A stretch of 45,474 nucleotides of DNA from positions 1 through 45,474 of the forward strand of contig JBBECO010000030.1 in NCBI GenBank assembly GCA_040881785.1. Direction: 5' to 3'. Position 1 is the stretch's first letter. Each line of letters opens with the position of its first letter. The position numbers and the translations under genes were made by a program. Source of the DNA: JACDCA01 sp040881785 (lineage in GTDB: Bacteria > Acidobacteriota > Vicinamibacteria > Vicinamibacterales > 2-12-FULL-66-21). The notes under the pieces are model-generated. The model worked only from the letters and a program-made list of their open reading frames with translations, had not been told where the DNA came from and did not search any database. Positions 7,909 to 15,306 of this stretch are shown here, one piece after another.

Positions 7909-9114
7909 ATGATGGATTTCGATCTGACCGACGAGCATCAGCTTCTCGAGAACTCGGTCCGGGAGTGGGGCGCGCGCGAAGTGGCGCCGCGGATTCGCGA
8001 GCTCGATCGGGAGCACCGGTTCGACACGAACATCCTGACGCAGATGGCCGACATGGGACTGCTCGGATGTTCGGTCCCGGCCGACTACGGCGGCGCGGGC
8101 ATGGACTACATCAGCCTGGGGATCGTGTCGGAGGAGCTCGAGTACGTCGATACGTCGCTTCGGGTGATCATGTCGGTGCATGCCGGGTTGAACTGCCTCA
8201 CGCTGCTCACCTGGGGCACCGAGGACCAGAAGCAGCGGTATCTCGTCCCGCAGGCGCAGGGAAAGAAGATCGCGACCTACGGCCTGACCGAGCCGGCCGC
8301 CGGCAGTGACGTACGCGGCATTCAGACCGTGGCGATCAAGAAGGGGGACCGATACCACGTCACCGGCGAGAAGATGTGGATCTCGCTGGCCGACGTCGCC
8401 GACAACTTCCTCGTCTTCGCCTGGACGGATCTCGAAAAGAAGAAGCAGCGCGACACCTCGGGCATCAGTGCCTTCATCATCGAGCGCGCCTTCAAGGGAT
8501 TTTCGAGCGGCACGCTCAAGGAAAAGTGGGGGATCCTCGCCGGCAATACCGGCTTCTTCAACATGGACGACGTCGAGGTGCCGGCCGAGAACCTGGTCGG
8601 CCGCGAAGGCGAGGGGTTCAAGATCGCGATGTTCGCGCTCGATCAGGGGCGCTATACCGTGGCGGCCGGCGCAACCGGGTTGATCCGCGCCTGCCGGGAC
8701 GCGAGCGTGACGTACGCGCTCGAGCGCCGGACGTTCGGACAGGCCATCGCCGAGCACCAGCTGGTGAAGGAAATGATCGCGCAGATGGAGTCGGACTATC
8801 AGGCGTCGCGTCTGCTCTGGCTGCGCGCCGGGGCGCTCAAGAACGCGGGCCGGCGGAACACGCGCGAGACCGGGCTCGCCAAGTGGTTCTCGACCGTCGC
8901 GTCCGAGCGCGCCGCGGGCGACTCCGTCCAAATCCACGGCGCCAACGGGTACTCCGACGAGTACCCCGTCGGCCGCTTCTACCGCAACTGCAAGGGGGCG
9001 GTGATCTACGAGGGCACGCGGGAGATCCACAAGCTGATGCAGGCCGACTACGTCCTGGGCTTCCGCCAGGACAAACCGCTCCGGTGCGAGCTGCCGGCCA
9101 TCCAAAGGCGCTAG
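7909..9114 (+). CDS. Acyl-CoA dehydrogenase
   Basis: FAD enzyme that forms the alpha-beta double bond in an acyl-CoA. The start at 7909 (ATGATG) has GAAGG eight bases upstream; an in-frame GTG at 7879 is less likely. The three-domain layout is normal: helical N-terminus with VREWGAREVAPRIRELD; the FAD/substrate loop TYGLTEPAAGSDVRGIQT and KMWISLADVADNFLV in the middle; and the C-terminal helical domain with TFGQAIAEHQLVKEMIAQME. The catalytic base fits E368 in VIYEGTREIH, the position used by short-chain and glutaryl-CoA enzymes. Substrate chain length cannot be decided. No beta-oxidation partners or ETF genes are nearby. Its stop codon lies inside the start of the hairpin repeat at 9112-9175. 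Confidence 0.92.
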   Translation: MMDFDLTDEHQLLENSVREWGAREVAPRIRELDREHRFDTNILTQMADMGLLGCSVPADYGGAGMDYISLGIVSEELEYVDTSLRVIMSVHAGLNCLTLLTWGTEDQKQRYLVPQAQGKKIATYGLTEPAAGSDVRGIQTVAIKKGDRYHVTGEKMWISLADVADNFLVFAWTDLEKKKQRDTSGISAFIIERAFKGFSSGTLKEKWGILAGNTGFFNMDDVEVPAENLVGREGEGFKIAMFALDQGRYTVAAGATGLIRACRDASVTYALERRTFGQAIAEHQLVKEMIAQMESDYQASRLLWLRAGALKNAGRRNTRETGLAKWFSTVASERAAGDSVQIHGANGYSDEYPVGRFYRNCKGAVIYEGTREIHKLMQADYVLGFRQDKPLRCELPAIQRR

Positions 9115-9175
9115 GAGCTAGGAGCTGGATCGCCTGGACCGCGAGGACGATCCAGCTCCTGGCTCCCAGCTCCTG
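9112..9175. repeat. Imperfect palindrome of CTAGGAG words with 13-bp stem
   Basis: AGGAGCTGGATCG (9120-9132) pairs perfectly with CGATCCAGCTCCT (9148-9160) around a 15-base loop. The left side is preceded by another copy of the CTAGGAG word, which contains the TAG stop of the acyl-CoA dehydrogenase gene, and the right side is followed by an imperfect inverse word. It fills the gap before glpX. Confidence 0.75.
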
Positions 9176-9186
9176 ACAAGGAGCAC

Positions 9187-10173
9187 ATGAACTCTGACCT
9201 CTCTCTCGATTTTCTCAGCGTTGTCGAACAGGCCGCCATCGCCTGCGCCAAGACGATGGGACAGGGTGACCGCCACAAGTCCGATCGCGTGGCGGTCGAA
9301 GCCATGCGCAAGTGCATGGACTCGGTACCGATCGACGGCACGATCGTCATCGGCGAAGGGGAGCGCGACGAGGCGCCGATGCTCTTCATCGGCGAAAAGG
9401 TCGGCATGGCGACCAAGCCCGAGCACGCGTCCCTCGTCTTCCGCAAGGTCGACATCGCCGTCGATCCGCTCGAAGGCACGAACCTGTGCGCGACTGGAGC
9501 GCCCGACGCCATCGCGGTGCTGGCCGCGGCCGAGCAGGGCGGGCTGCTGCACGCGCCCGACATGTACATGGAGAAGCTGGTCGTCGGGCCCAGCTCGAAA
9601 GGTGCCGTCAGCCTCGATGCGACGCCGGCGGAGAACCTCCGCGCCATCGCCCGGTGCCTCGAGCGCGACGTCGAGGACCTCGTCGTCGTGGTGCTGGAGC
9701 GGGAGCGTCACCAGAAGCTCATCGCCGACATCCGTGCCACCGGCGCGCGGATCCGGTTGATCGGCGACGGCGACCTGTCGGCAGCCATTTCGGCCGCCGT
9801 GGTCGGCAGCGGCGTCCATGCGGTGATGGGCATCGGCGGCGCACCCGAAGGGGTGCTGACGGCCGCGGCCATGCGCTGCCTGAACGGGGAGATCTACGCC
9901 CGGCTCGTGGTGGCCAAGCCCGGCGATGAAGAGCGCTGCCGCGAGATGGGTACGGATCCGAAGCGCATCTACACGTCCGAGGATCTCGCGTCGGGTGAGA
10001 ACCTCATCTTTGCGGCCACGGGCGTGACCGACGGGACCCTGATACGGGGAGTCCGGTTTTTCGGCGACGGCGTCCGCACCCACTCGCTCATCATGCAGAG
10101 CAAGCCGGCGCGGATCCGCTTCATCGACACCATTCATGTGGAGCAAACGCGGATGGTGAGAGTCCGCTTCTGA
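9187..10173 (+). CDS. glpX: Class II fructose-1,6-bisphosphatase
   Basis: Hydrolyses fructose 1,6-bisphosphate to fructose 6-phosphate in gluconeogenesis; some family members also accept sedoheptulose 1,7-bisphosphate. The protein opens with the characteristic LDFLSVVEQAAIACAKTMGQ, followed by IDGTIVIGEGERDEAPML and the metal/phosphate site VDPLEGTNLCATGAPDAIAV near residues 91-110. The later GIGGAPEGVLTAAAMRCL is also diagnostic. Length 328 is typical. AAGGAG at 9178-9183 lies very close to the ATG. It is the first gene after the 9.1-kb hairpin and is followed after three bases by an MFS transporter gene. Confidence 0.95.
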   Translation: MNSDLSLDFLSVVEQAAIACAKTMGQGDRHKSDRVAVEAMRKCMDSVPIDGTIVIGEGERDEAPMLFIGEKVGMATKPEHASLVFRKVDIAVDPLEGTNLCATGAPDAIAVLAAAEQGGLLHAPDMYMEKLVVGPSSKGAVSLDATPAENLRAIARCLERDVEDLVVVVLERERHQKLIADIRATGARIRLIGDGDLSAAISAAVVGSGVHAVMGIGGAPEGVLTAAAMRCLNGEIYARLVVAKPGDEERCREMGTDPKRIYTSEDLASGENLIFAATGVTDGTLIRGVRFFGDGVRTHSLIMQSKPARIRFIDTIHVEQTRMVRVRF

Positions 10174-10176
10174 CCC

Positions 10177-11394
10177 TTGCACTGGCGCAGGAACCTCTAC
10201 GCCGTCACGGCCGCCAGCTTCATCGGCTTCACCGGCTTCACCCTGGTGATGCCGTTCCTGCCGCTGTATTTCGAGCTGCTCGGGCTCACGGACGTCGGGG
10301 AGATCGCGCTGTGGTCGGGCTTCAGCCTGGGCGTGACGCCGGCCATCACGGCGTTCATGGCGCCGCTCTGGGGCCGGCTCGCCGACCGCTACGGACGCAA
10401 GATCATGGTCCAGCGGTCGCTCGTCAGCTTCGTCGTCGTCATGGCGGCGATGGCCTTCGTCACCGAGCCCTGGCACGTCTTCGCCCTGCGGGCCGTTCAG
10501 GGCCTGTTTGCGGGCTACGGCGCGCTGACGTTGACGATGGCGGCCGATTCGGCGCCGCCGGCGCACACGGCCTATGCCATCGGCTTCGTGCAGACGGCGC
10601 AGCGGCTCGGGCCGGCGCTCGGGCCGGTCATCGGCGGCGTCGTCGCGCAGGCCGTCGGCTTGCGGAACGCGTTCTTCGTCACCGCGAGCTTTTATCTGTT
10701 CGCCGTCGTCGTCGTGACGCTGGCCTATGACGAGCGAGGTGTCCTCAAGCGTGACGCCGCCGCGGAGCCGAGCGGACGGATCACGTTCCGGAACGTGCTC
10801 GCCTTCGAGAACTTCATCCTGCTGATGGTGGTGATCTTCGGCCTGCAGTTCGTGGATCGCAGTTTCGGCCCGATACTGCCGCTGTTCGTTGGAGCGCTCG
10901 GCACCCCGGATGCGCAGGTGCCGCTGCAGGCCGGCATCCTGTTCTCGCTGTCGGCCGGCGCCGGCGCGTTCGGCAATCACCTGTGCGGCCGTCTCATGGA
11001 CCGGGGCGGACCGCGGGGCGTCATCGCGACGGCCTGCGCCGTCGCCGGCGGCGGCGTCGCGGGCTTCCTGATCGCGGGCAGTGCATGGTGGCTGGCGCTG
11101 CCGACGGTCGTGTTCGGCGTGGCGATCGGCACGGCGACGACCGCGTCGTATACCGCGGCCAGCGGCGTCATCCCGCCGGGGGCGCGCGGCGCCGGCTTCG
11201 GCCTGCTCACCACGGCCTCGCTCGTCGGCCTGGCGGTGAGCCCCGTCGTGAGCGGACTGCTCGGGGCGACCAGCCTGCGGGCGGTGTTCCTGATGGACGG
11301 GCTGATGCTCGGAGCGCTGGCGCTGCTCGTGTCGCGCCTCATGATCACGTCGGCTGCGCCGTTGACGGCCGCGCCGCCGACCGAAGAGAGATGA
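10177..11394 (+). CDS. MFS transporter (DHA1-like)
   Basis: A 405-residue inner-membrane protein with about 12 hydrophobic segments in two six-helix halves. The loop after the second helix reads GRLADRYGRKIMVQRSL, the MFS motif A (GxLaDrxGrkxxl), and LGPALGPVIGGVVAQAVG in helix 5 is the motif C of drug/proton antiporters. It is therefore probably a multidrug or metabolite efflux carrier, with the substrate unknown. The start is taken as TTG at 10177, three bases after the glpX stop, because the first ATG falls inside the first membrane helix. Confidence 0.85.
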   Translation: MHWRRNLYAVTAASFIGFTGFTLVMPFLPLYFELLGLTDVGEIALWSGFSLGVTPAITAFMAPLWGRLADRYGRKIMVQRSLVSFVVVMAAMAFVTEPWHVFALRAVQGLFAGYGALTLTMAADSAPPAHTAYAIGFVQTAQRLGPALGPVIGGVVAQAVGLRNAFFVTASFYLFAVVVVTLAYDERGVLKRDAAAEPSGRITFRNVLAFENFILLMVVIFGLQFVDRSFGPILPLFVGALGTPDAQVPLQAGILFSLSAGAGAFGNHLCGRLMDRGGPRGVIATACAVAGGGVAGFLIAGSAWWLALPTVVFGVAIGTATTASYTAASGVIPPGARGAGFGLLTTASLVGLAVSPVVSGLLGATSLRAVFLMDGLMLGALALLVSRLMITSAAPLTAAPPTEER

Positions 11395-11398
11395 GGCC

Positions 11399-11995
11399 AT
11401 GACGAGGGCGGACATCGACGAGGCGGTGGCGGTGCTCTGCGAAGGGGGCGTGGTCGTGTACCCGACCGACACCTTTTACGGGCTGGCGGCGGATCCGCGG
11501 AGGTCCGACGCGGTGGCGCGGCTGTTCGCGGTGAAAGGACGGCCGACGGGCCAGGCGATCCCGCTGATCGCGTGCGACGTCCAGCAGGCCGCGGCTGCCG
11601 GTGAGTTGAACGCGGCCGCTTCGAGGCTGGCCCGGGCGTTCTGGCCGGGACCGTTGTCGATCGTCGTGCCGGCGCGTGACGTCATCTGTGAAGAGGTCAG
11701 AGCGGCGGACGGCACGATCGCGGTGCGCGTGCCCGCGTGCGACGCGGCGCGGCAGCTGGCGCGCGCCTTCGGCTTCTGCATCACCGCCACCAGCGCAAAT
11801 CCGAGCGGTCAACCTGCAGTGACTTCCGCCGCGACGGTCGCCGGTGGCCTGCGAGGTTCGGTCGGGCTCGTCCTGGACGGCGGCGAGACGCCGGGCGGCG
11901 CCCCGTCCACGCTCGTGGACGTGCGCGCGTCTCAGCCGCGCCTCATCCGTCCCGGCGCGATCGCCTGGGACCGCGTGCTAAGATCGCTCGAGTGA
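11399..11995 (+). CDS. tsaC: L-threonylcarbamoyladenylate synthase (TsaC/Sua5/YrdC family)
   Basis: Makes threonylcarbamoyl-AMP from threonine, bicarbonate and ATP, the first step of t6A37 modification of ANN-decoding tRNAs. Visible family features are the opening VVVYPTDTFYGLAADP, the basic KGRPTGQAIPLIAC that binds nucleotide, and the late TATSANPSGQPAVTSA segment. At 198 residues it is the short YrdC-only form without the Sua5 C-terminal domain. It starts five bases after the MFS stop, and its TGA overlaps a possible GTG start of hflX. The other t6A genes (tsaB, tsaD, tsaE) are not in this window. Confidence 0.92.
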   Translation: MTRADIDEAVAVLCEGGVVVYPTDTFYGLAADPRRSDAVARLFAVKGRPTGQAIPLIACDVQQAAAAGELNAAASRLARAFWPGPLSIVVPARDVICEEVRAADGTIAVRVPACDAARQLARAFGFCITATSANPSGQPAVTSAATVAGGLRGSVGLVLDGGETPGGAPSTLVDVRASQPRLIRPGAIAWDRVLRSLE

Positions 11996-12000
11996 CGCGC

Positions 12001-13299
12001 ATGGCTTCACGCTCGACCGCGAACGGCACGCGCGAGCGCGTGGCGCTCGTCGGTCTCTTCACCGGTTCCTCCCGTCACTTCGATCCCGAGCATTCACTCG
12101 ACGAGCTGGCCGGCCTCGCGGAGGCCGCCGGCGCGTCCGTGGTGCTGCGGGTGCTCCAGAAGAACCCCAAGCCGGATCCCGCGACGTTTCTCGGAAGCGG
12201 CAAGGTGGCGTCACTCGCGGCGGCGTGCGCGGACACGCGCGCGGAGACGGTCGTCTTCGACAACGAGCTGAGCCCCGCCCAACTGCGGAATCTCGAGGCG
12301 GCGCTCGAGCGCAAGGTCCTCGACCGGACCCAGCTGATCCTGGACATTTTCGCCAGCCGGGCCCGCACGCGTGAGGGCAAACTGCAGGTCGAGCTCGCGC
12401 AGCTTCGATACGTCATGCCGCGGCTGGTCGGCTCCGGCACGGCCCTGTCGCGCCTGGGCGGCGGCATCGGCACGCGCGGACCCGGTGAAACGAAACTCGA
12501 GACCGACCGGCGGCGTATCCGGTATCGCATCAGTCTGCTCTCGCAGGAGATCGACGCCGTGCGGAAGCGCCGGACCCAGCTGCGGGAGCGGCGCCACAAG
12601 GCGGCCGTCCCCACCGTCGCGCTCGTGGGCTACACCAACGCCGGCAAGACCACGATGTTCAACATGCTGACGGGGGACTCGGCCGTGGCGTCGGATGCGC
12701 TGTTCGTCACGCTCGACCCGCTCGTGCGGAAGGTGAAGCTCCCGGACAGCCGCGAGCTGCTGGTGTCGGATACGGTCGGCTTCATCGAGCGGCTGCCGAC
12801 CTCGCTCGTGGCGGCGTTTCGCGCCACGCTGGAGGAAGTCGCCGCCGCCGACTTGCTGCTCCATGTGATCGATGCCTCGAGCGTCGAGCGGGACCGGCAC
12901 ATCGCCGCCGTCCGCAGCGTGCTGGCGGAGGTCGGCGCCGAGCGGGTGCCGTCCGTGGAGGTCTTCAACAAATGCGACCAGCTCGATGCCGGCGAGCGGG
13001 CGAGGATCACGGCGGTCCATCCCGGCGCGCTGTGCGTCTCGGCGCTCACCGGCGAAGGGCGCGACGAGCTGATCGCCGTGCTCGAAGGGCGGCTCGCGCT
13101 CGACACGACCGTCGTGCGGTTCGAGTTCTCGTCCGATGACGAGAACGACCGGCAGAAAATCGCGTATCTCTATCGCGTGGGGCGGATCAGGAGTCACGTG
13201 GCAACCAATGGACATGTGTCGATAGAGGCCGCCGTGCCACGGCGCGCCGTGGAGCGGTTGCAGCGCAGCGCCGGCGCTCCGGAGGCCCGCCGGACATGA
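12001..13299 (+). CDS. hflX: GTPase HflX
   Basis: Ribosome-associated GTPase implicated in splitting stalled or hibernating 70S ribosomes. The N-terminal HflX domain shows FLGSGKVASLAAAC and VFDNELSPAQLRNLE, then the glycine-rich linker GGGIGTRGPGETKLETDRRR before the coiled helix. The G domain has GYTNAGKT (G1), DTVGFIERLP (G3) and NKCD (G4). Length is 432 from the ATG at 12001; an in-frame GTG at 11992, forming GTGA with the tsaC stop, would add three residues. The stop overlaps the next gene's start (ATGA). Confidence 0.95.
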   Translation: MASRSTANGTRERVALVGLFTGSSRHFDPEHSLDELAGLAEAAGASVVLRVLQKNPKPDPATFLGSGKVASLAAACADTRAETVVFDNELSPAQLRNLEAALERKVLDRTQLILDIFASRARTREGKLQVELAQLRYVMPRLVGSGTALSRLGGGIGTRGPGETKLETDRRRIRYRISLLSQEIDAVRKRRTQLRERRHKAAVPTVALVGYTNAGKTTMFNMLTGDSAVASDALFVTLDPLVRKVKLPDSRELLVSDTVGFIERLPTSLVAAFRATLEEVAAADLLLHVIDASSVERDRHIAAVRSVLAEVGAERVPSVEVFNKCDQLDAGERARITAVHPGALCVSALTGEGRDELIAVLEGRLALDTTVVRFEFSSDDENDRQKIAYLYRVGRIRSHVATNGHVSIEAAVPRRAVERLQRSAGAPEARRT

Positions 13300-14654
13300 A
13301 GGCGCTGCACCGGCTCCTGCTGGGACTGCTGCTCGGGGCCGTGGCCGCCGGCTGCGCGCCGAAGACCGTGCCGCCCGCCGCGCCTGGCGCGCCGCGCCAC
13401 CCTGAGTTCGTCTTTCCGGATGCGGACGCGGCGGTCCCGGTGGAAGTACTGGCCGAGCATCAGGCGGCGTGGCAGGCGCTCCAGGCCAACGACCTCCGGA
13501 ACGCCGAGCGCCGGTACACGTCCGTCCTGAAACGGGACCCCACCTTCTACCCGGCGCACGCGGGCCTCGGCTACGTCGCCATGGCGCGGAACAACATGAA
13601 AGCGGCCCTCGGGCACTTCGACCGGGCGCTGGCTGCCAGCGGGGCCTACGCTCCGGCGCTCGCGGGCAAGGGGCAGGCGCACCTGGCCCTCGGCGAACGC
13701 GGACCGGCCCTGGCCAGCTTCAACGCGGCGCTCGCCGCCGATCCGGACCTGGCGCATATTCGCAGCAGCGCGGACGTCCTGCGCTTCCAGGTCCTGCAGG
13801 GGGGCGTCGCCGACGCCAGAAAGGCCGCTGAAGCCGGGCGGCTGTCGGAGGCGCGCGCGGGCTATGCGGCGGCCATCGAGGCCTCGCCCGAGAGCCCGTT
13901 TCTCTACCGCGAGCTCGCCCTTGTTGAACTCAGGGACCGTCAGCTCGACCTCGCCCGTCAGCACGCCGAGCACGCCATTGCGCTCGAGCCAACCGATGCC
14001 CGGAACCATGTCCTCCTCGCCGACGTGTTCGAGGCGCTCGGCGACCGGCCCGCGGCCGCCGACGCCCTGGCGAGGGCCGCGGGCCTCGAGCCGTCCGAGG
14101 CGCTGGAGGCACGGATCGAAGCCCTGCGCGCCAGCGCCCTGCTCGCGTCCATGCCGGAAGAGTTTCGAGGCATCGAGGATGCCCCGACCATTACGCGCGC
14201 CCAGCTGGCGGCCCTGATCGGAGTCCGTCTGGAAGCCCTGGTGACGCGCGCGCCACGGCGGGGCACCGGTGTCATTACCGACACCCGCGACCACTGGGCC
14301 GCGAGCTGGATTCTGCCGGTCACACGGGCCGGGTTCATGGAGGTCTATCCCAACGCCACCTTCCAACCCGGCGCGACCGTGCGACGCGCCGATCTGGCCT
14401 TTTCGGCACGCCGCATCCTGGATGTGATCGCCTCTGGCGACCCGGCGCTCGGCGGCGCCTGGCGCAGTGCGCGGCCACGTTTTTCGGATCTGCCCGCCGG
14501 ACACCTCAGCTATCCGGCGGCCGCCACGGCGGTCGCCGCAGGCGTGATCCAGCCGCTCGAGGGGGACGCCTTCCAGCCCTCCCGGCCCGTGTCCGGAGCC
14601 GAGGCGATCGCGGCGGTGGACCGCCTCGTGACACTCGCCGCAACCCGCCGATGA
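13296..14654 (+). CDS. Lipoprotein with TPR repeats and C-terminal SLH-like domains
   Basis: The first 20 residues form a lipoprotein signal peptide ending at VAAGC (Cys20). Residues about 50-270 hold TPR-type helical pairs such as AAWQALQANDLRNAERRYTS, AHAGLGYVAMARNNMKAALG and LARQHAEHAIALEPTDARNH. The C-terminal third has two SLH-like units: DTRDHWAASWILPVTRAGFM with YPNATFQPGATVRRADLA, then FSDLPAGHLSYPAAATAVAA with FQPSRPVSGAEAIAAVDRL. SLH domains bind cell-wall polymers, so the protein may link the outer membrane to the wall; this is inference. It overlaps hflX and pgsA by four bases each, so it sits in the middle of a coupled run. No family name is recognised. Confidence 0.8.
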   Translation: MKALHRLLLGLLLGAVAAGCAPKTVPPAAPGAPRHPEFVFPDADAAVPVEVLAEHQAAWQALQANDLRNAERRYTSVLKRDPTFYPAHAGLGYVAMARNNMKAALGHFDRALAASGAYAPALAGKGQAHLALGERGPALASFNAALAADPDLAHIRSSADVLRFQVLQGGVADARKAAEAGRLSEARAGYAAAIEASPESPFLYRELALVELRDRQLDLARQHAEHAIALEPTDARNHVLLADVFEALGDRPAAADALARAAGLEPSEALEARIEALRASALLASMPEEFRGIEDAPTITRAQLAALIGVRLEALVTRAPRRGTGVITDTRDHWAASWILPVTRAGFMEVYPNATFQPGATVRRADLAFSARRILDVIASGDPALGGAWRSARPRFSDLPAGHLSYPAAATAVAAGVIQPLEGDAFQPSRPVSGAEAIAAVDRLVTLAATRR

Positions 14655-15226
14655 TGAAGAACCTCACGGCGGCCAACCAGCTGACGATCCTCCGGATGCT
14701 GCTGATCCCGGCCTTCGTGATTCTGCTGCTGTACGGCTACCGGGGCTGGGCGCTGGTCACGTTCTTCACGGCGGGCGCGACCGACATGCTCGACGGCCTG
14801 ATCGCACGCTCGACCGGGCAGCATACCGAGCTCGGGGCCTGGCTCGATCCGATGGCCGACAAGCTCCTGCTCGTCACGATGTTCATCGTCCTGACGCTGC
14901 CGGACATCGGCTCGGCCAACCGGCTGCCGCTCTGGTTCACGGTGCTGGTCATCAGCCGGGACGTGGCGATCGTGGCCACCGTCGCGGTCTTCAATCTCGC
15001 CGTGGGGCCGCACACGTTCCGGCCGTCGATTTTCGGCAAGATCGCGACGGCCACGTACATCCTGACCGGTGTGGTCACGCTCTATTTCAACTACCTGGAG
15101 CAGCCGTCGCGGTGGGTGAGCGTCTGTATCTACGCCTCGCTCGCCATCACTGTCGTTTCGGCCGGCCATTACCTGCTGCGGGTCGTCCGGTTGACGACCT
15201 CCAGCGCCGGGCGCCCCGCCAAGTAG
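14651..15226 (+). CDS. pgsA: CDP-alcohol phosphatidyltransferase, PgsA-like
   Basis: Probably forms phosphatidylglycerol phosphate from CDP-diacylglycerol and glycerol 3-phosphate at the inner membrane. The family catalytic signature is complete: D45, D48, G49, A52, R53, G62, D66 and D70. Several hydrophobic helices surround it, and the opening NLTAANQLTILRMLLIP is typical of PgsA. Length 191 fits. Other CDP-alcohol transferases such as cardiolipin synthase-type enzymes share the motif, so the exact acceptor is inferred. Its start overlaps the preceding lipoprotein gene (ATGA), and a second ATG follows directly. Confidence 0.85.
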   Translation: MMKNLTAANQLTILRMLLIPAFVILLLYGYRGWALVTFFTAGATDMLDGLIARSTGQHTELGAWLDPMADKLLLVTMFIVLTLPDIGSANRLPLWFTVLVISRDVAIVATVAVFNLAVGPHTFRPSIFGKIATATYILTGVVTLYFNYLEQPSRWVSVCIYASLAITVVSAGHYLLRVVRLTTSSAGRPAK

Positions 15227-15306
15227 ACGAGGCCCCCCCGAAAGGGCTATCCTTCCCGGCTCATCCGTCCTTCAGGCAATTTCGGAGCTACCGGCAGGAG
15301 AGTCCC

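Noticed and set aside
9118..11472. 784-codon minus-strand open frame opposite glpX and the MFS gene
   Set aside because: Composition is Arg/His/Asp/Glu-rich low-complexity sequence typical of antisense shadows in GC-rich DNA; the plus strand has clear families.
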